Of a DNA stretch of 64,000 nt, positions 47,530-57,154 are shown in pieces. The stretch is from Actinomycetospora succinea. Its GTDB lineage: Bacteria > Actinomycetota > Actinomycetes > Mycobacteriales > Pseudonocardiaceae. The first letter of the stretch is position 1. Each line of letters begins with the position of its first letter. Made by a program: the position numbers and the translations under genes. The stretch spans positions 930,001 to 994,000 of the forward strand of contig NZ_SNYO01000001.1 of assembly GCF_004363095.1 (NCBI RefSeq), in the 5' to 3' direction. The notes under the pieces are model-generated. The model was given only the letters and a program-made list of their open reading frames with translations. It made no database searches and was not told the origin of the DNA.

Positions 47530-48792
47530 GTGGAGACCATGTCGGTGGCGCAGGCCCGGCGCGCGGCCGTGGCCGCGCAGGGGTTCGGCGGATCGGCGCG
47601 GCGCGGGCAGCCGGCGCGGCGCACGATCGCGACGGAGGTCGAGCGGCTGGGCCTGCTCCAGCTCGACTCCGTCAACGTCGCCGTCCGGGCGCACTACGCG
47701 CCGCTGTTCTCCCGCCTCGGGCCCTACGACCGCGACACCCTCGACGCGCTCGCGTGGCCGCAGAAGCCCGCGCAGGCCCGCCGGCGGACCCTGGTCGAGT
47801 TCTGGGTCCACGAGGCGAGCCTGCTGCCCGTCGACGAGTGGCCGCTCTTCCGCTGGCGCATGCGCGACAACGCCGCGAAGCAGGGACGCTGGCTGGGCAG
47901 CGCGCTCGAGCACCGGTCCGACGTCCTCGACGTCGTCACCGCCGTCGTGGCCGAGCACGGCCCGCTCGAGGCCGGCGAGATCGAGAAGGTGCTGGGCGAC
48001 GCGGGAGACCGGCGCGCCCGCGCGTACGGCGGCTGGTGGCAGCGCAGCGACATCAAGGTCGCGTGCGAGCACCTCTTCGCGATCGGCGAGCTCACCACCG
48101 GCACGCGGCGCGGCTTCCGGCGCGCCTACGAGCTCACCGAGCGCGTGCTCCCGCCCGACGTCCACGCCCGCGACCCGGCGCGCGACGAGTCGATGCGCGA
48201 GCTGATCCGCCGTGCCGCGCGGGCGCTCGGCGTCGCCACCGAGCCCGACCTGCGCGACTACTATCGCCTGCCGCCCACCGAGAGCCAGGCCGCGGTCGCG
48301 GAGCTCGTCGACGCGGGGGAACTGGTGCCCGTGCAGGTCGAGGGCTGGAGCGCGCCGGCCTACCGGACGCCCGAGACGCGCGTGCCGCGCCGGATCACCG
48401 GCCGGGCCCTGCTGGCGCCGTTCGACCCGCTCATCTGGTTCCGGGCCCGCACGCTGCGGCTCTTCGACTTCCACTACCGCATCGGCATCTACACGCCCGC
48501 CGAGAAGCGCACCCACGGCTACTACGTCTTCCCGTTCCTGCTCGACGGGCGGCTCGTGGCGCGCGTCGACCTCAAGGCCGACCGCGCGATCGGGCTGCTC
48601 CGGGTGCCCGGCGCCTACCTCGAGGAGGGCGCGCCCGAGTCCCGGGTCGCCGCCGAGCTCGCCGCCGAGCTGGCGACGATGGCGGAGTGGCTGGGCCTCG
48701 ACGGCGTCCTGGTCGACGGGGGCGGCGACCTCGCGCCGGCCCTGGCCCACGCCGTCAAGGCTCAGGCCGACAACGTCGGGGGGTGGACGTAG
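47530..48792 (+). CDS. YcaQ/AlkX-type winged-helix DNA glycosylase family protein
   Basis: A 420-residue protein of the HTH_42 family. Characterised members (E. coli YcaQ, Streptomyces AlkZ) unhook DNA interstrand crosslinks by base excision. Seen here are the N-terminal winged-helix part with LGLLQLDSVNVAVRAHYAPLFSRLGPYD (the family QxD-type catalytic region), VEFWVHEASLLPVDEWP, and the C-terminal LLAPFDPLIWFRARTLRLFDFHYRIGIYTPAEKRTHGYYVFPFLLDG. GTG 47530 or ATG 47539 are both possible. Its last 31 nt overlap the converging LysR gene. Confidence 0.88.
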   Translation: METMSVAQARRAAVAAQGFGGSARRGQPARRTIATEVERLGLLQLDSVNVAVRAHYAPLFSRLGPYDRDTLDALAWPQKPAQARRRTLVEFWVHEASLLPVDEWPLFRWRMRDNAAKQGRWLGSALEHRSDVLDVVTAVVAEHGPLEAGEIEKVLGDAGDRRARAYGGWWQRSDIKVACEHLFAIGELTTGTRRGFRRAYELTERVLPPDVHARDPARDESMRELIRRAARALGVATEPDLRDYYRLPPTESQAAVAELVDAGELVPVQVEGWSAPAYRTPETRVPRRITGRALLAPFDPLIWFRARTLRLFDFHYRIGIYTPAEKRTHGYYVFPFLLDGRLVARVDLKADRAIGLLRVPGAYLEEGAPESRVAAELAAELATMAEWLGLDGVLVDGGGDLAPALAHAVKAQADNVGGWT

Positions 48793-49712
48793 CGCACGCC
48801 CGGCGGCAGGTGCCCGGTGCGTGACGTGCGGGCGAGCACGGCGAGGAGGTCCTCGCGGAACGCCTGCGCGGCGCGGGTCGGGGCGACGTCGGTGCGGTGG
48901 GCCAGCGAGATGGTCCGGTGGCTCCAGGCCCCGCCGTCGAGGCGGGTCGCGCGCAGCGTCGGGTGTCCGGCGAGCACGAGGCTCGGCACGATCGCCACGC
49001 CCAGCCCGCGCTCCACCATGCGCAGCACGGCGTCCATCTCGCCGCCCTCGACGGCGATGCGCGGGGTGACGCCCGCGGCCGCGCACGCCGCGAGCGTCAC
49101 CTCCCGCAGCTCGTAGCCGGGCCGGTTGACGACCAGCGGGTGGTGGGCGAGGTCGGCGATGCCGATGTGCTCGCCGAGGTCGGGGCGACCACGCCCCGTG
49201 ACGACGACCAGCTCCTCGCGCAGCACCGGCGTCATCGCGAGGTCGGGGACCGGCTGCTTGCGGTCGATGACCAGGGCGACGTCGAGCTGGCCGCGCTGCA
49301 GGTCGGCGACGAGGTCCTGCGAGCCGCCCTCGGAGATCTGGATGGCGATGCCCGGGTAGCGGCCGTGGAAGACCTCGAGCACGTCGGCGACCACGCTGAC
49401 GCAGAGGCTCGGCGTGGCCCCGAGGCGCAGCCGGCCCTTGCGGAGCCCGGCGAGCTCGGCGATCTCCATCCGGGCGGTCTCGGAGTCGGCGACGATCCTC
49501 CGGGCGAGGGGGAGCAGCGCCTCGCCCGCCGGCGTGGGTGTGACGTTGTCGTGACCGCGCGTGAGCAAGGTCTCGCCCAGGTCCTCCTCGAGGCTGCGGA
49601 TCTGTTTGCTCAGCGTGGGTTGCGCGACGCGGCACAGGCCCGCTGCCTGCGTGAATCGGCCGGTGTCCACCACAGCGAGGAAGTAGCTGAGCTGTTTGAT
49701 GGTCATCGCCAT
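48762..49712 (-). CDS. LysR-type transcriptional regulator divergent from sdhCAB
   Basis: A 316-residue LysR regulator. The N-terminal winged HTH (residues 1-62: IKQLSYFLAVVDTGRFTQAAGLCRVAQPTLSKQIRSLEEDLG) is canonical, followed by the two-lobed effector domain (GRLRLGATPSLCVSVVADVLEVF, LDVALVIDRKQP, MVERGLGVAIVPSLVLAG). ATG 49712 lies in a 7-bp dyad that is a plausible autoregulatory site. Only 70 nt separate it from divergent sdhC, so control of succinate dehydrogenase is likely; the effector is unknown. Confidence 0.9.
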   Translation of the reverse strand: MAMTIKQLSYFLAVVDTGRFTQAAGLCRVAQPTLSKQIRSLEEDLGETLLTRGHDNVTPTPAGEALLPLARRIVADSETARMEIAELAGLRKGRLRLGATPSLCVSVVADVLEVFHGRYPGIAIQISEGGSQDLVADLQRGQLDVALVIDRKQPVPDLAMTPVLREELVVVTGRGRPDLGEHIGIADLAHHPLVVNRPGYELREVTLAACAAAGVTPRIAVEGGEMDAVLRMVERGLGVAIVPSLVLAGHPTLRATRLDGGAWSHRTISLAHRTDVAPTRAAQAFREDLLAVLARTSRTGHLPPGVRYVHPPTLSA

Positions 49713-49727
49713 AGCTCCACGCTATGG
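49709..49727. promoter_or_regulatory. LysR-type operator candidate
   Basis: ccatagc (49709-49715), spacer tccac, gctatgg (49721-49727): a perfect dyad covering the LysR start codon. ATAG-N7-CTAT matches the usual T-N11-A style of LysR boxes. A second palindrome, cggggatccccg (49756-49767), lies 15 nt before the sdhC start. Confidence 0.55.
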
Positions 49728-49782
49728 CACGACCGTGTTGCATGCATTAGCGCTCCGGGGATCCCCGACTTACCGTTTTCAC

Positions 49783-50478
49783 GTGGTCATCACCCCGCAG
49801 CGCAACATCGTGTCGAGGACGTGGGGCACCTCGGTCGGGAAGAAGTCGGTCATGGCCGTGACCGGCGGGATCTTCCTGCTCTACGTCATCGCCCACATGA
49901 TCGGGAACCTGAAGATCTTCTTCGGGATCCAGGCCTTCGACGCCTACTCGCAGCACCTGCGCGAGATCGGTGAGGCGATCTTCGGCTACGAGGGCGTCCT
50001 CTGGATCATCCGCCTGGTCCTGACGGTCAGCGTCGTCCTGCACATGTGGGCGGCGTTCTCGCTCTGGGCGCGCGCGAAGAAGGCGCGCCCGATCGGGTAC
50101 CAGCACCGGCAGAGCTGGCAGGGCAGCTACGCGGCCCGCACGATGCGCTGGGGCGGGGTGATCATCGCGCTGTTCGTGATCTGGCACATCCTCGACCTGA
50201 CCACCGGGACCGTGAACCCCCTCGGCGGCGACGACAGCGCCTACATGAAGCTCGTCGCCAGCTTCGACCGCTGGTACGTGGCGCTGTTCTACGTCCTCGC
50301 CGTCGTGGCGCTGGGCTTCCACATCCGGCACGGCCTCTGGTCGGCGATCCAGACGTTCGGCCAGAACAGCGCGCTCAAGCAGAACGCGCTCAAGACCTTC
50401 TCCTTCGTCGTGGCCGCGGTGATCACGATCGGCTTCGCGATCGTGCCGCTGTCCGTGATGTTCGGTTTGGTGGGGTAG
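49783..50478 (+). CDS. sdhC: Succinate dehydrogenase cytochrome b subunit
   Basis: Membrane anchor of succinate:quinone oxidoreductase. A 231-residue protein with five hydrophobic helices: about 20-40 ([19 protein letters not shown]), 70-92, 123-143, 166-188 and 205-228. Histidines placed within helices (IAHMIG, LHMWAAF, WHILDL, FHIRHGL) fit two haem b groups, as in the B. subtilis/Corynebacterium type with a single anchor subunit; no sdhD is present. GTG 49783 gives the conserved start ([21 protein letters not shown]); no ribosome site is evident, so it may be leaderless. Confidence 0.92.
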   Translation: MVITPQRNIVSRTWGTSVGKKSVMAVTGGIFLLYVIAHMIGNLKIFFGIQAFDAYSQHLREIGEAIFGYEGVLWIIRLVLTVSVVLHMWAAFSLWARAKKARPIGYQHRQSWQGSYAARTMRWGGVIIALFVIWHILDLTTGTVNPLGGDDSAYMKLVASFDRWYVALFYVLAVVALGFHIRHGLWSAIQTFGQNSALKQNALKTFSFVVAAVITIGFAIVPLSVMFGLVG

Positions 50479-50480
50479 AG

Positions 50481-52457
<1,977 letters not shown>

Positions 52458-52470
52458 TGGAGTCACCCCA

Positions 52471-53226
52471 GTGAAGCTGACCCTGCGCATCTGGCGTCAG
52501 GCCTCGCCCGAGGCCAAGGGCAAGATGCAGAAGTACGTGCTCGACGACGTCGAGCCCGACATGTCGTTCCTCGAGATGCTCGACGTGCTCAACGAGAAGC
52601 TCGTGATGGACGACAAGGACCCGGTGTCGTTCGACCACGACTGCCGCGAGGGCATCTGCGGTTCGTGCGCCATGGTCATCAACGGCACCGCGCACGGCCC
52701 GCAGAAGAACACCACCACCTGTCAGCTGCACATGCGGCACTTCAGCGACGGCGACACGATCGACATCGAGCCGTGGCGGGCGCGGGCGTTTCCCGTGGTC
52801 AAGGACCTGGTCACCGACCGCAGCGCGCTCGACGAGATCATCAAGTCGGGCGGCTACATCTCGGTCAACACCGGCTCGGCGCCCGAGGCGCACGCGATCC
52901 CGGTGGACAAGGTCTCGGCCGACGACGCGTTCGACGCGGCCACCTGCATCGGGTGCGGCGCGTGCGTCGCGGCGTGCCCGAACGGCAGCTCGATGCTGTT
53001 CACCGCGGCCAAGGTGACCCACCTCGGCCTGCTCCCGCAGGGCCAGCCCGAGCGGGCGACGCGCGCGATGAACATGCTCGCCAAGCAGGACGAGCTGGAC
53101 TTCGGCGGCTGCACCAACGTCGGCGCCTGCCACGAGGTGTGCCCGAAGGGCATCCCGCTGGCCTCGATCGCGCAGCTGAACCACGACGTCCTCGGCGCGA
53201 CCCTCACCGGCGCGCGCTCGGACTAG
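52471..53226 (+). CDS. sdhB: Succinate dehydrogenase iron-sulfur subunit
   Basis: Electron-transfer subunit between FAD and quinone. A 251-residue protein. The [2Fe-2S] site is CREGICGSCAM followed by the TTTCQLH cysteine; the [4Fe-4S] site is CIGCGACVAACP; and the third cluster has CTNVGACHEVCPKGI, with a second CP partner. GTG 52471 follows sdhA after 13 nt, with agtggagtcacc in between. Last gene of sdhCAB; a strong hairpin follows before the converging DUF4097 gene. Confidence 0.97.
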   Translation: MKLTLRIWRQASPEAKGKMQKYVLDDVEPDMSFLEMLDVLNEKLVMDDKDPVSFDHDCREGICGSCAMVINGTAHGPQKNTTTCQLHMRHFSDGDTIDIEPWRARAFPVVKDLVTDRSALDEIIKSGGYISVNTGSAPEAHAIPVDKVSADDAFDAATCIGCGACVAACPNGSSMLFTAAKVTHLGLLPQGQPERATRAMNMLAKQDELDFGGCTNVGACHEVCPKGIPLASIAQLNHDVLGATLTGARSD

Positions 53227-53253
53227 GCGCCCGGCCCCGTCGCCCCCCGATTC

Positions 53254-53297
53254 GAGCGAAGGGCACCTTCGCTCGGATAGACGGGCGAGGGGTGCCC
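53254..53297 (+). repeat. 44-nt dispersed intergenic repeat, copy B
   Basis: 41 of 44 identical to 4325-4368. In this copy gagcgaagg pairs perfectly with ccttcgctc around a 3-nt loop, and alternatively gggcacc pairs perfectly with ggtgccc at the far end, so two exclusive hairpins are possible. 27 nt after the sdhB stop. Confidence 0.75.
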
Positions 53298-53328
53298 GCC
53301 GCCGGAACCCGGCGCGGCACCACGTACT

Positions 53329-53379
53329 GAGCGAAGGGCCCCTTCGGTCGATCTAGCTGACCGGAGGGGCCCTTCGCTC
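53329..53379. terminator. Large bidirectional hairpin between sdhB and the DUF4097 gene
   Basis: gagcgaagggcccct (53329-53343) pairs perfectly with aggggcccttcgctc (53365-53379); inside, cggtc (53345-53349) pairs with gaccg (53359-53363). The outer arm shares gagcgaaggg with the 44-nt repeats. It ends 14 nt from the stop of the converging gene, so it can terminate both directions. Confidence 0.85.
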
Positions 53380-53393
53380 GGAACCGGGAGTGC

Positions 53394-54311
53394 TCACGTC
53401 GCCGCGGCGAGCGCCGGGCGCGGTTTCGCGGTGGCGACGGTGACGTCGCCGGCCCCGGTGCGGGCGCGGACGCTCAGCGGCTCGCCCGCCGGCGCCTCCG
53501 GGCGCTCCGTGCGCACCGGCAGGTCGGTGCGCACGTGACCCACCGCGGCGTGCAGGGCGACCTTCGCGTCGACGCCGGCGTGCACGCCCACCCACAGCGA
53601 GCCCACGCCGGTGCCGAGCTCCAGCTCCCCGGACACGGCGTCGGCGACCCGGACGTCGCCGGCCGCGGCCCGGACCGCCACGTCGGCGTGCACCTCGCCG
53701 AGCCGGATGCGCCCGGCGCCGGTGGTGATCTCCGCGGGCGCGAGGACGTGGTCGACGCGCACGCCGCCGGCCCCGCCCGTCATGCGCAGCGGGCCCTCGA
53801 GCCGCCCGATCCGGACCTCGCCGGCGCCGCAGCGCAGCTCGGTGCGGCCGGCGACCTCGTCGAGGCGGATCTCGCCGGTGCCGTGCACGGACACCTCGTC
53901 GGCGCGGCCCTCGACCCGGATGCGGGCGGCGCCGGCCCGCAGGCGCAGCGACGAGCCGCGCGGGGCCCGGACGGTGACGGCGAGCGGGATCCCGCGCAGC
54001 GCCAGGTCGCCCGGCCCGCGGACGACCAGGCGGCGGGCGTCGGCGTCCCAGCCGAGCGTGGTGGCGGCGACGGCCGCGGCCGCGCGCTCCTCCGGCGTGG
54101 TCGGCGTGCGGTCGGCACCGAGGAACCCGAGCAGCCCCGAGATCCCGCGCAGCCACCCGGGCGGCGCGTCGGGGTCGGCCTCGAGCCGGAGGCCCACGGA
54201 AGCGTCGGGACCCGGGTCCAGGTGCACGCGCACGGTGCCGGCGTCGATCGCGAGGTCCAGGGTCACCGGCTCCGACCCGGTCCCGGTGAGCTCACGTGCC
54301 GGGGCGCTCAT
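53394..54311 (-). CDS. DUF4097-family beta-repeat protein
   Basis: A 305-residue protein, probably a right-handed beta-helix (DUF4097/adhesin-like family). About ten short repeats follow a G-x-G-x-I/V-R pattern from residue 120 on (LRAGAARIRVEGRADEV, VHGTGEIRLDEVAGRTEL, CGAGEVRIGRLEG, TGAGRIRLGEVHADVAV, TGVGSLWVGVHAG). No signal peptide is seen, so it is likely cytosolic despite the adhesin label. ATG overlaps the HicB-like gene stop by 4 nt. The pair is common in actinobacteria, and the function is unknown. Confidence 0.85.
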   Translation of the reverse strand: MSAPARELTGTGSEPVTLDLAIDAGTVRVHLDPGPDASVGLRLEADPDAPPGWLRGISGLLGFLGADRTPTTPEERAAAAVAATTLGWDADARRLVVRGPGDLALRGIPLAVTVRAPRGSSLRLRAGAARIRVEGRADEVSVHGTGEIRLDEVAGRTELRCGAGEVRIGRLEGPLRMTGGAGGVRVDHVLAPAEITTGAGRIRLGEVHADVAVRAAAGDVRVADAVSGELELGTGVGSLWVGVHAGVDAKVALHAAVGHVRTDLPVRTERPEAPAGEPLSVRARTGAGDVTVATAKPRPALAAAT

Positions 54312-55054
54312 CCCCGCACCCAGCCCGACACCTCGTCCCCGCCGCCCTCGTCGTCCTTCCTCCCGGAGCCCGGGTCCTTCGGCGCGTCCTTCGGGGGAGC
54401 GTCGTCGGTGGAGGATGACGAGGACGACGAGGGAGCTCCCTGGTCCCAGCCCTTGCGCCAGTTCTCGTCCCAGCTCTGGTCTCCGCCGCGGTCCCAGCCG
54501 CGCGGACCGCCGTGCTGGCGCAGCGCGCCCTGCACCGCCTGGCCGATCCAGGAGTTCAGCGACATCCCCTGGGACGCGGCGGCCTTCTCGGCCTGGCCCT
54601 TGATCTGGTCGACGAGGCGCAGGGTCATCCGCGAGATGTCGCCGACGTCCGGGCCGCCCTGCCCGCCGAAGCCGCCCTGACCGCCGCCGAAGCCGGGGAA
54701 GCCGGGCCCGGGCGGGGGCGGCGGGGTCTGGCGGTGACCGCCGGGGCCGCCACCGGGCGTGCCCGCGAAGGGCGACGACGACGGGCCCGCGAAGAAGCCG
54801 TCCTCGTCCGACGGGTCGCGGTCGACGACCACCTTGACCTCGCGGCCGGAGAGGCGCAGCGAGACCGTGCGGTCGCCGAGCTGCTCGGAGACCTCGCCGG
54901 CGAGGTCGGACAGGGCGTTCATGAGCGCCAGCCGGACGGCGGGCTCGAGGGCGGCGGCGAGCGAGGAGCCCGCCCGGCTCGTGGCCTCGTCGCCGACCGC
55001 GGCGGCCGCGGCGAGGTCGTCGCGCAGGGAGGCGACGTACGGTGTCAGGTCCAT
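54308..55054 (-). CDS. HicB-like ribbon-helix-helix protein, partner of DUF4097
   Basis: A 248-residue protein. The N-terminal part (1-85) is helical and then beta ([21 protein letters not shown]). A Gly/Pro linker follows (about 95-130), then a ribbon-helix-helix motif at about 135-175 ([39 protein letters not shown]), as in HicB/Arc repressors, and a long acidic Ser-rich tail. No HicA toxin is adjacent, so a toxin-antitoxin role is doubtful. It probably binds the TGACACCA repeats at its own start and so controls the DUF4097 operon, perhaps also thyX. Confidence 0.82.
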   Translation of the reverse strand: MDLTPYVASLRDDLAAAAAVGDEATSRAGSSLAAALEPAVRLALMNALSDLAGEVSEQLGDRTVSLRLSGREVKVVVDRDPSDEDGFFAGPSSSPFAGTPGGGPGGHRQTPPPPPGPGFPGFGGGQGGFGGQGGPDVGDISRMTLRLVDQIKGQAEKAAASQGMSLNSWIGQAVQGALRQHGGPRGWDRGGDQSWDENWRKGWDQGAPSSSSSSSTDDAPPKDAPKDPGSGRKDDEGGGDEVSGWVRG

Positions 55055-55104
55055 GACACCATTGTGACACCACGACCGACTGATCGCCACCATCGTGGTG
55101 TCAT
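55053..55104. promoter_or_regulatory. TGACACCA operator array between HicB-like gene and thyX
   Basis: atgacacca (55053-55061) and gtgacacca (55064-55072) are direct repeats exactly 11 bp apart, overlapping the HicB-like start. An inverted copy, tggtgtcat, lies at 55096-55104. One-turn spacing is what ribbon-helix-helix dimers bound side by side require. Confidence 0.65.
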
Positions 55105-55153
55105 GCTCGCTGCCAGCGAACACCCGGAAAACTCGACTTGTACCGTGGGCCGC

Positions 55154-55909
55154 GTGGCCCCCGAGACCGTGACCCCCCAGGTGACGCTGATCGCGAAGAC
55201 CGAGTTCTTCGCCCCGCCCGGGGTCCCGTGGGAGACCGACGTCGACGGCGGCCAGGCGCTCGCCGAGTTCGCCGGGCGCGCCTGCTACCAGTCGTGGAGC
55301 AAGCCGAACCCCGCGACGGCGACGAACGCGGGCTACCTGCGGCACATCCTCGAGGTCGGGCACCTCTCGGTGCTCGAGCACGGCACGGTCAGCTTCTACC
55401 TGACCGGGATCTCGCGCAGCCTCACCCACGAGCTGATCCGCCACCGGCACTTCTCGTACTCGCAGCTCTCGCAGCGGTACGTGCCCGAGAAGGACGCGGC
55501 GATGGTCGAGCCGGACGTCATCGCCGACGACCCCGAGCTCCACCAGATGTTCGCCGAGGCGAGCGCCGCGGCGCTGGCGTCCTACGAGAAGCTCCTCGCG
55601 GGCCTCGAGGAGCGCTTCGCCGACGAGCCCAACCGCACGCTGCGCCGCAAGCAGGCCCGCCAGGCCGCGCGCGCCGTGCTGCCCAACGCCACCGAGACCC
55701 GCATCGTCGTCACCGGCAACTACCGGGCCTGGCGCCACTTCATCGCGATGCGGGCGAGCGAGCACGCGGACGTCGAGATCCGCGACCTCGCCATCGCCTG
55801 TTTGAAGGTGCTCCAGGCCGAGGTGCCGAACGTGTTCGCCGACTTCGAGATCCGCCGCCTGCCGAGCGGGTCGGAGGTCGCGGCGAGCCCGTTCGTCGCC
55901 GAAGGCTGA
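55154..55909 (+). CDS. thyX: Flavin-dependent thymidylate synthase ThyX
   Basis: Methylates dUMP to dTMP with methylenetetrahydrofolate and FADH2. A 251-residue protein with the ThyX signature [14 protein letters not shown] (RHRx7S) from about residue 96, [16 protein letters not shown] near the N terminus, [25 protein letters not shown], and [31 protein letters not shown] at the C-terminal active site. GTG 55154 fits the family start; an in-frame ATG at 55103 lies within the operator region. TTGTACCGT just upstream could serve as a -10. Confidence 0.96.
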   Translation: MAPETVTPQVTLIAKTEFFAPPGVPWETDVDGGQALAEFAGRACYQSWSKPNPATATNAGYLRHILEVGHLSVLEHGTVSFYLTGISRSLTHELIRHRHFSYSQLSQRYVPEKDAAMVEPDVIADDPELHQMFAEASAAALASYEKLLAGLEERFADEPNRTLRRKQARQAARAVLPNATETRIVVTGNYRAWRHFIAMRASEHADVEIRDLAIACLKVLQAEVPNVFADFEIRRLPSGSEVAASPFVAEG

Positions 55910-55938
55910 GCCGGGCGGCGTCCGGGTAGGAGGACCCC

Positions 55939-56571
55939 ATGAGTGCCGCCCAGATCGCCGACGCCGAGCGTCGCGATCTCGCCGACCTGCTCCTGCGGCT
56001 CGGCCCCGACGAGCCCACGCTGTGCGGGGGCTGGACCACGCGCGACCTGCTCGCGCACCTGATCACCCGCGAGCGCCGGCCCGACGCCGCGCCCGGCATC
56101 CTCATCCCGCCGCTCGCGAGCTGGACCGGGCACGTGCAGGCCGCGGTGGCCCGCGGCGACTTCGGCGAGCTGGTGGCCACGCTGCGCTCCGGCCCGCCGT
56201 TCTGGAGCCCGATGGCGCTGCCGCCGCTGCGCGCCGTCGACGTCCAGGAGTTCTTCATCCACCACGAGGACGTGCGCCGGGCCCAGGCCGGCTGGTCGCC
56301 GCGCCCGCCGGACGAGGCGCGCGACAGGACGATCTGGCGGATGGTCGGCCTGCTCGGCCGGCTGACCTACCGCTCGAGCCCGGTCGCCGTGACGCTGCGC
56401 CGCCCCGACGGCGAGGAGCACGCCGTGCGCTCCGGCCCGCGCACCGTCATCCTCACCGGCGAGCCGGGCGAGCTGCTGCTGCACGCGGCGGGGCGCGACG
56501 AGTGCGTCGTGCACCCCGAGGGCGAGCCCGCCGACGTCGCCACGGTGATGGCGCTCGACCGGGGCCTGTAG
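55939..56571 (+). CDS. TIGR03085-family DinB/MDMPI-like metal-binding protein
   Basis: A 210-residue protein of the mycothiol-dependent/DinB-like superfamily, subgroup TIGR03085. The N-terminal four-helix bundle has ERRDLADLLLRLGPDEPTLCGGWTTRDLLAHLITRERRP, with His in HLI, and DVQEFFIHHEDVRRAQAGW with the HHED pair, consistent with a three-His metal site. The C-terminal half is beta-rich and ends in VHPEGEPADVATVMALDRGL. It may be a thiol transferase or isomerase; substrate unknown. It lies between thyX and rnj where dapA is usual. Confidence 0.86.
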   Translation: MSAAQIADAERRDLADLLLRLGPDEPTLCGGWTTRDLLAHLITRERRPDAAPGILIPPLASWTGHVQAAVARGDFGELVATLRSGPPFWSPMALPPLRAVDVQEFFIHHEDVRRAQAGWSPRPPDEARDRTIWRMVGLLGRLTYRSSPVAVTLRRPDGEEHAVRSGPRTVILTGEPGELLLHAAGRDECVVHPEGEPADVATVMALDRGL

Positions 56572-56988
56572 ATGGTCGACTGGGTCCAGGACGTGCTCCT
56601 CCCGCCCGCGACCGACGCCGACGTCCGGGCGCACGAGGACGCCCTGCGGGTCGACCTGCCGAGCGACTTCCTCGCCGTGGCCCAGCGTCTCCAGGGAGCA
56701 CGGCCGGTGCCCGCCGCCGTGGGCCTGACGAACGGTGCCGGCACCGCGGTGGCTCGGCTCCTGCACTTCGCCGAGGGCTTCGGCAACATCGTGACCCGCC
56801 GGTTCCCGGTCGAGGAGGTCCTGGACAAGGGCGTGATCCCCTTCGCGGAGGACATCGGGGGCGACCTGTTCTGCTTCTCCTACCGGACGGACTTCGACGC
56901 GCCCCCCGTCGTGTTCTGGGACGTCGACGGCGGAGCCGCGCCCCTGGCACCGACCTTCACCGCCTTCGTCGATCTGTTGCACGAGTGA
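56572..56988 (+). CDS. SMI1/KNR4-family protein
   Basis: A 138-residue SMI1/KNR4 domain protein: ATDADVRAHEDALRVDLPSDFLAVAQRLQGARP at the N terminus, the central GVIPFAEDIGGDLFCFSYR, and VVFWDVDGGAAPLAPTFTAFVDLL at the end. Bacterial members often serve as immunity proteins against polymorphic toxins, but no toxin gene is near, so the role is open. ATG 56572 directly follows the preceding stop with no spacer, so it is translated with the TIGR03085 gene. The 166-nt spacer after it carries the rnj upstream region. Confidence 0.85.
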   Translation: MVDWVQDVLLPPATDADVRAHEDALRVDLPSDFLAVAQRLQGARPVPAAVGLTNGAGTAVARLLHFAEGFGNIVTRRFPVEEVLDKGVIPFAEDIGGDLFCFSYRTDFDAPPVVFWDVDGGAAPLAPTFTAFVDLLHE

Positions 56989-57154
56989 CGGGCACGGCCT
57001 GGTCCGGCGCCCGTCCGGTCCCGCGCGGTACCGTCCCCCTCGAGGGGCCGGGAGCGGGCTGCCCGCCCACCCGGCGTCGACGCGCGATCCGCCGGGTGCC
57101 CCGTGATCAGGAGGAACCGATTCCCACCCGAGACATGCCCACCGGGACGACCCG

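Noticed and set aside
54308-55054. HicAB toxin-antitoxin system
   Set aside because: No HicA-like small RNA-binding toxin is adjacent; the partner is a DUF4097 protein and the RHH protein is far longer than HicB antitoxins.
56572-56988. Polymorphic-toxin immunity locus
   Set aside because: SMI1/KNR4 proteins can be immunity proteins, but no large toxin, Rhs or secretion gene lies nearby.
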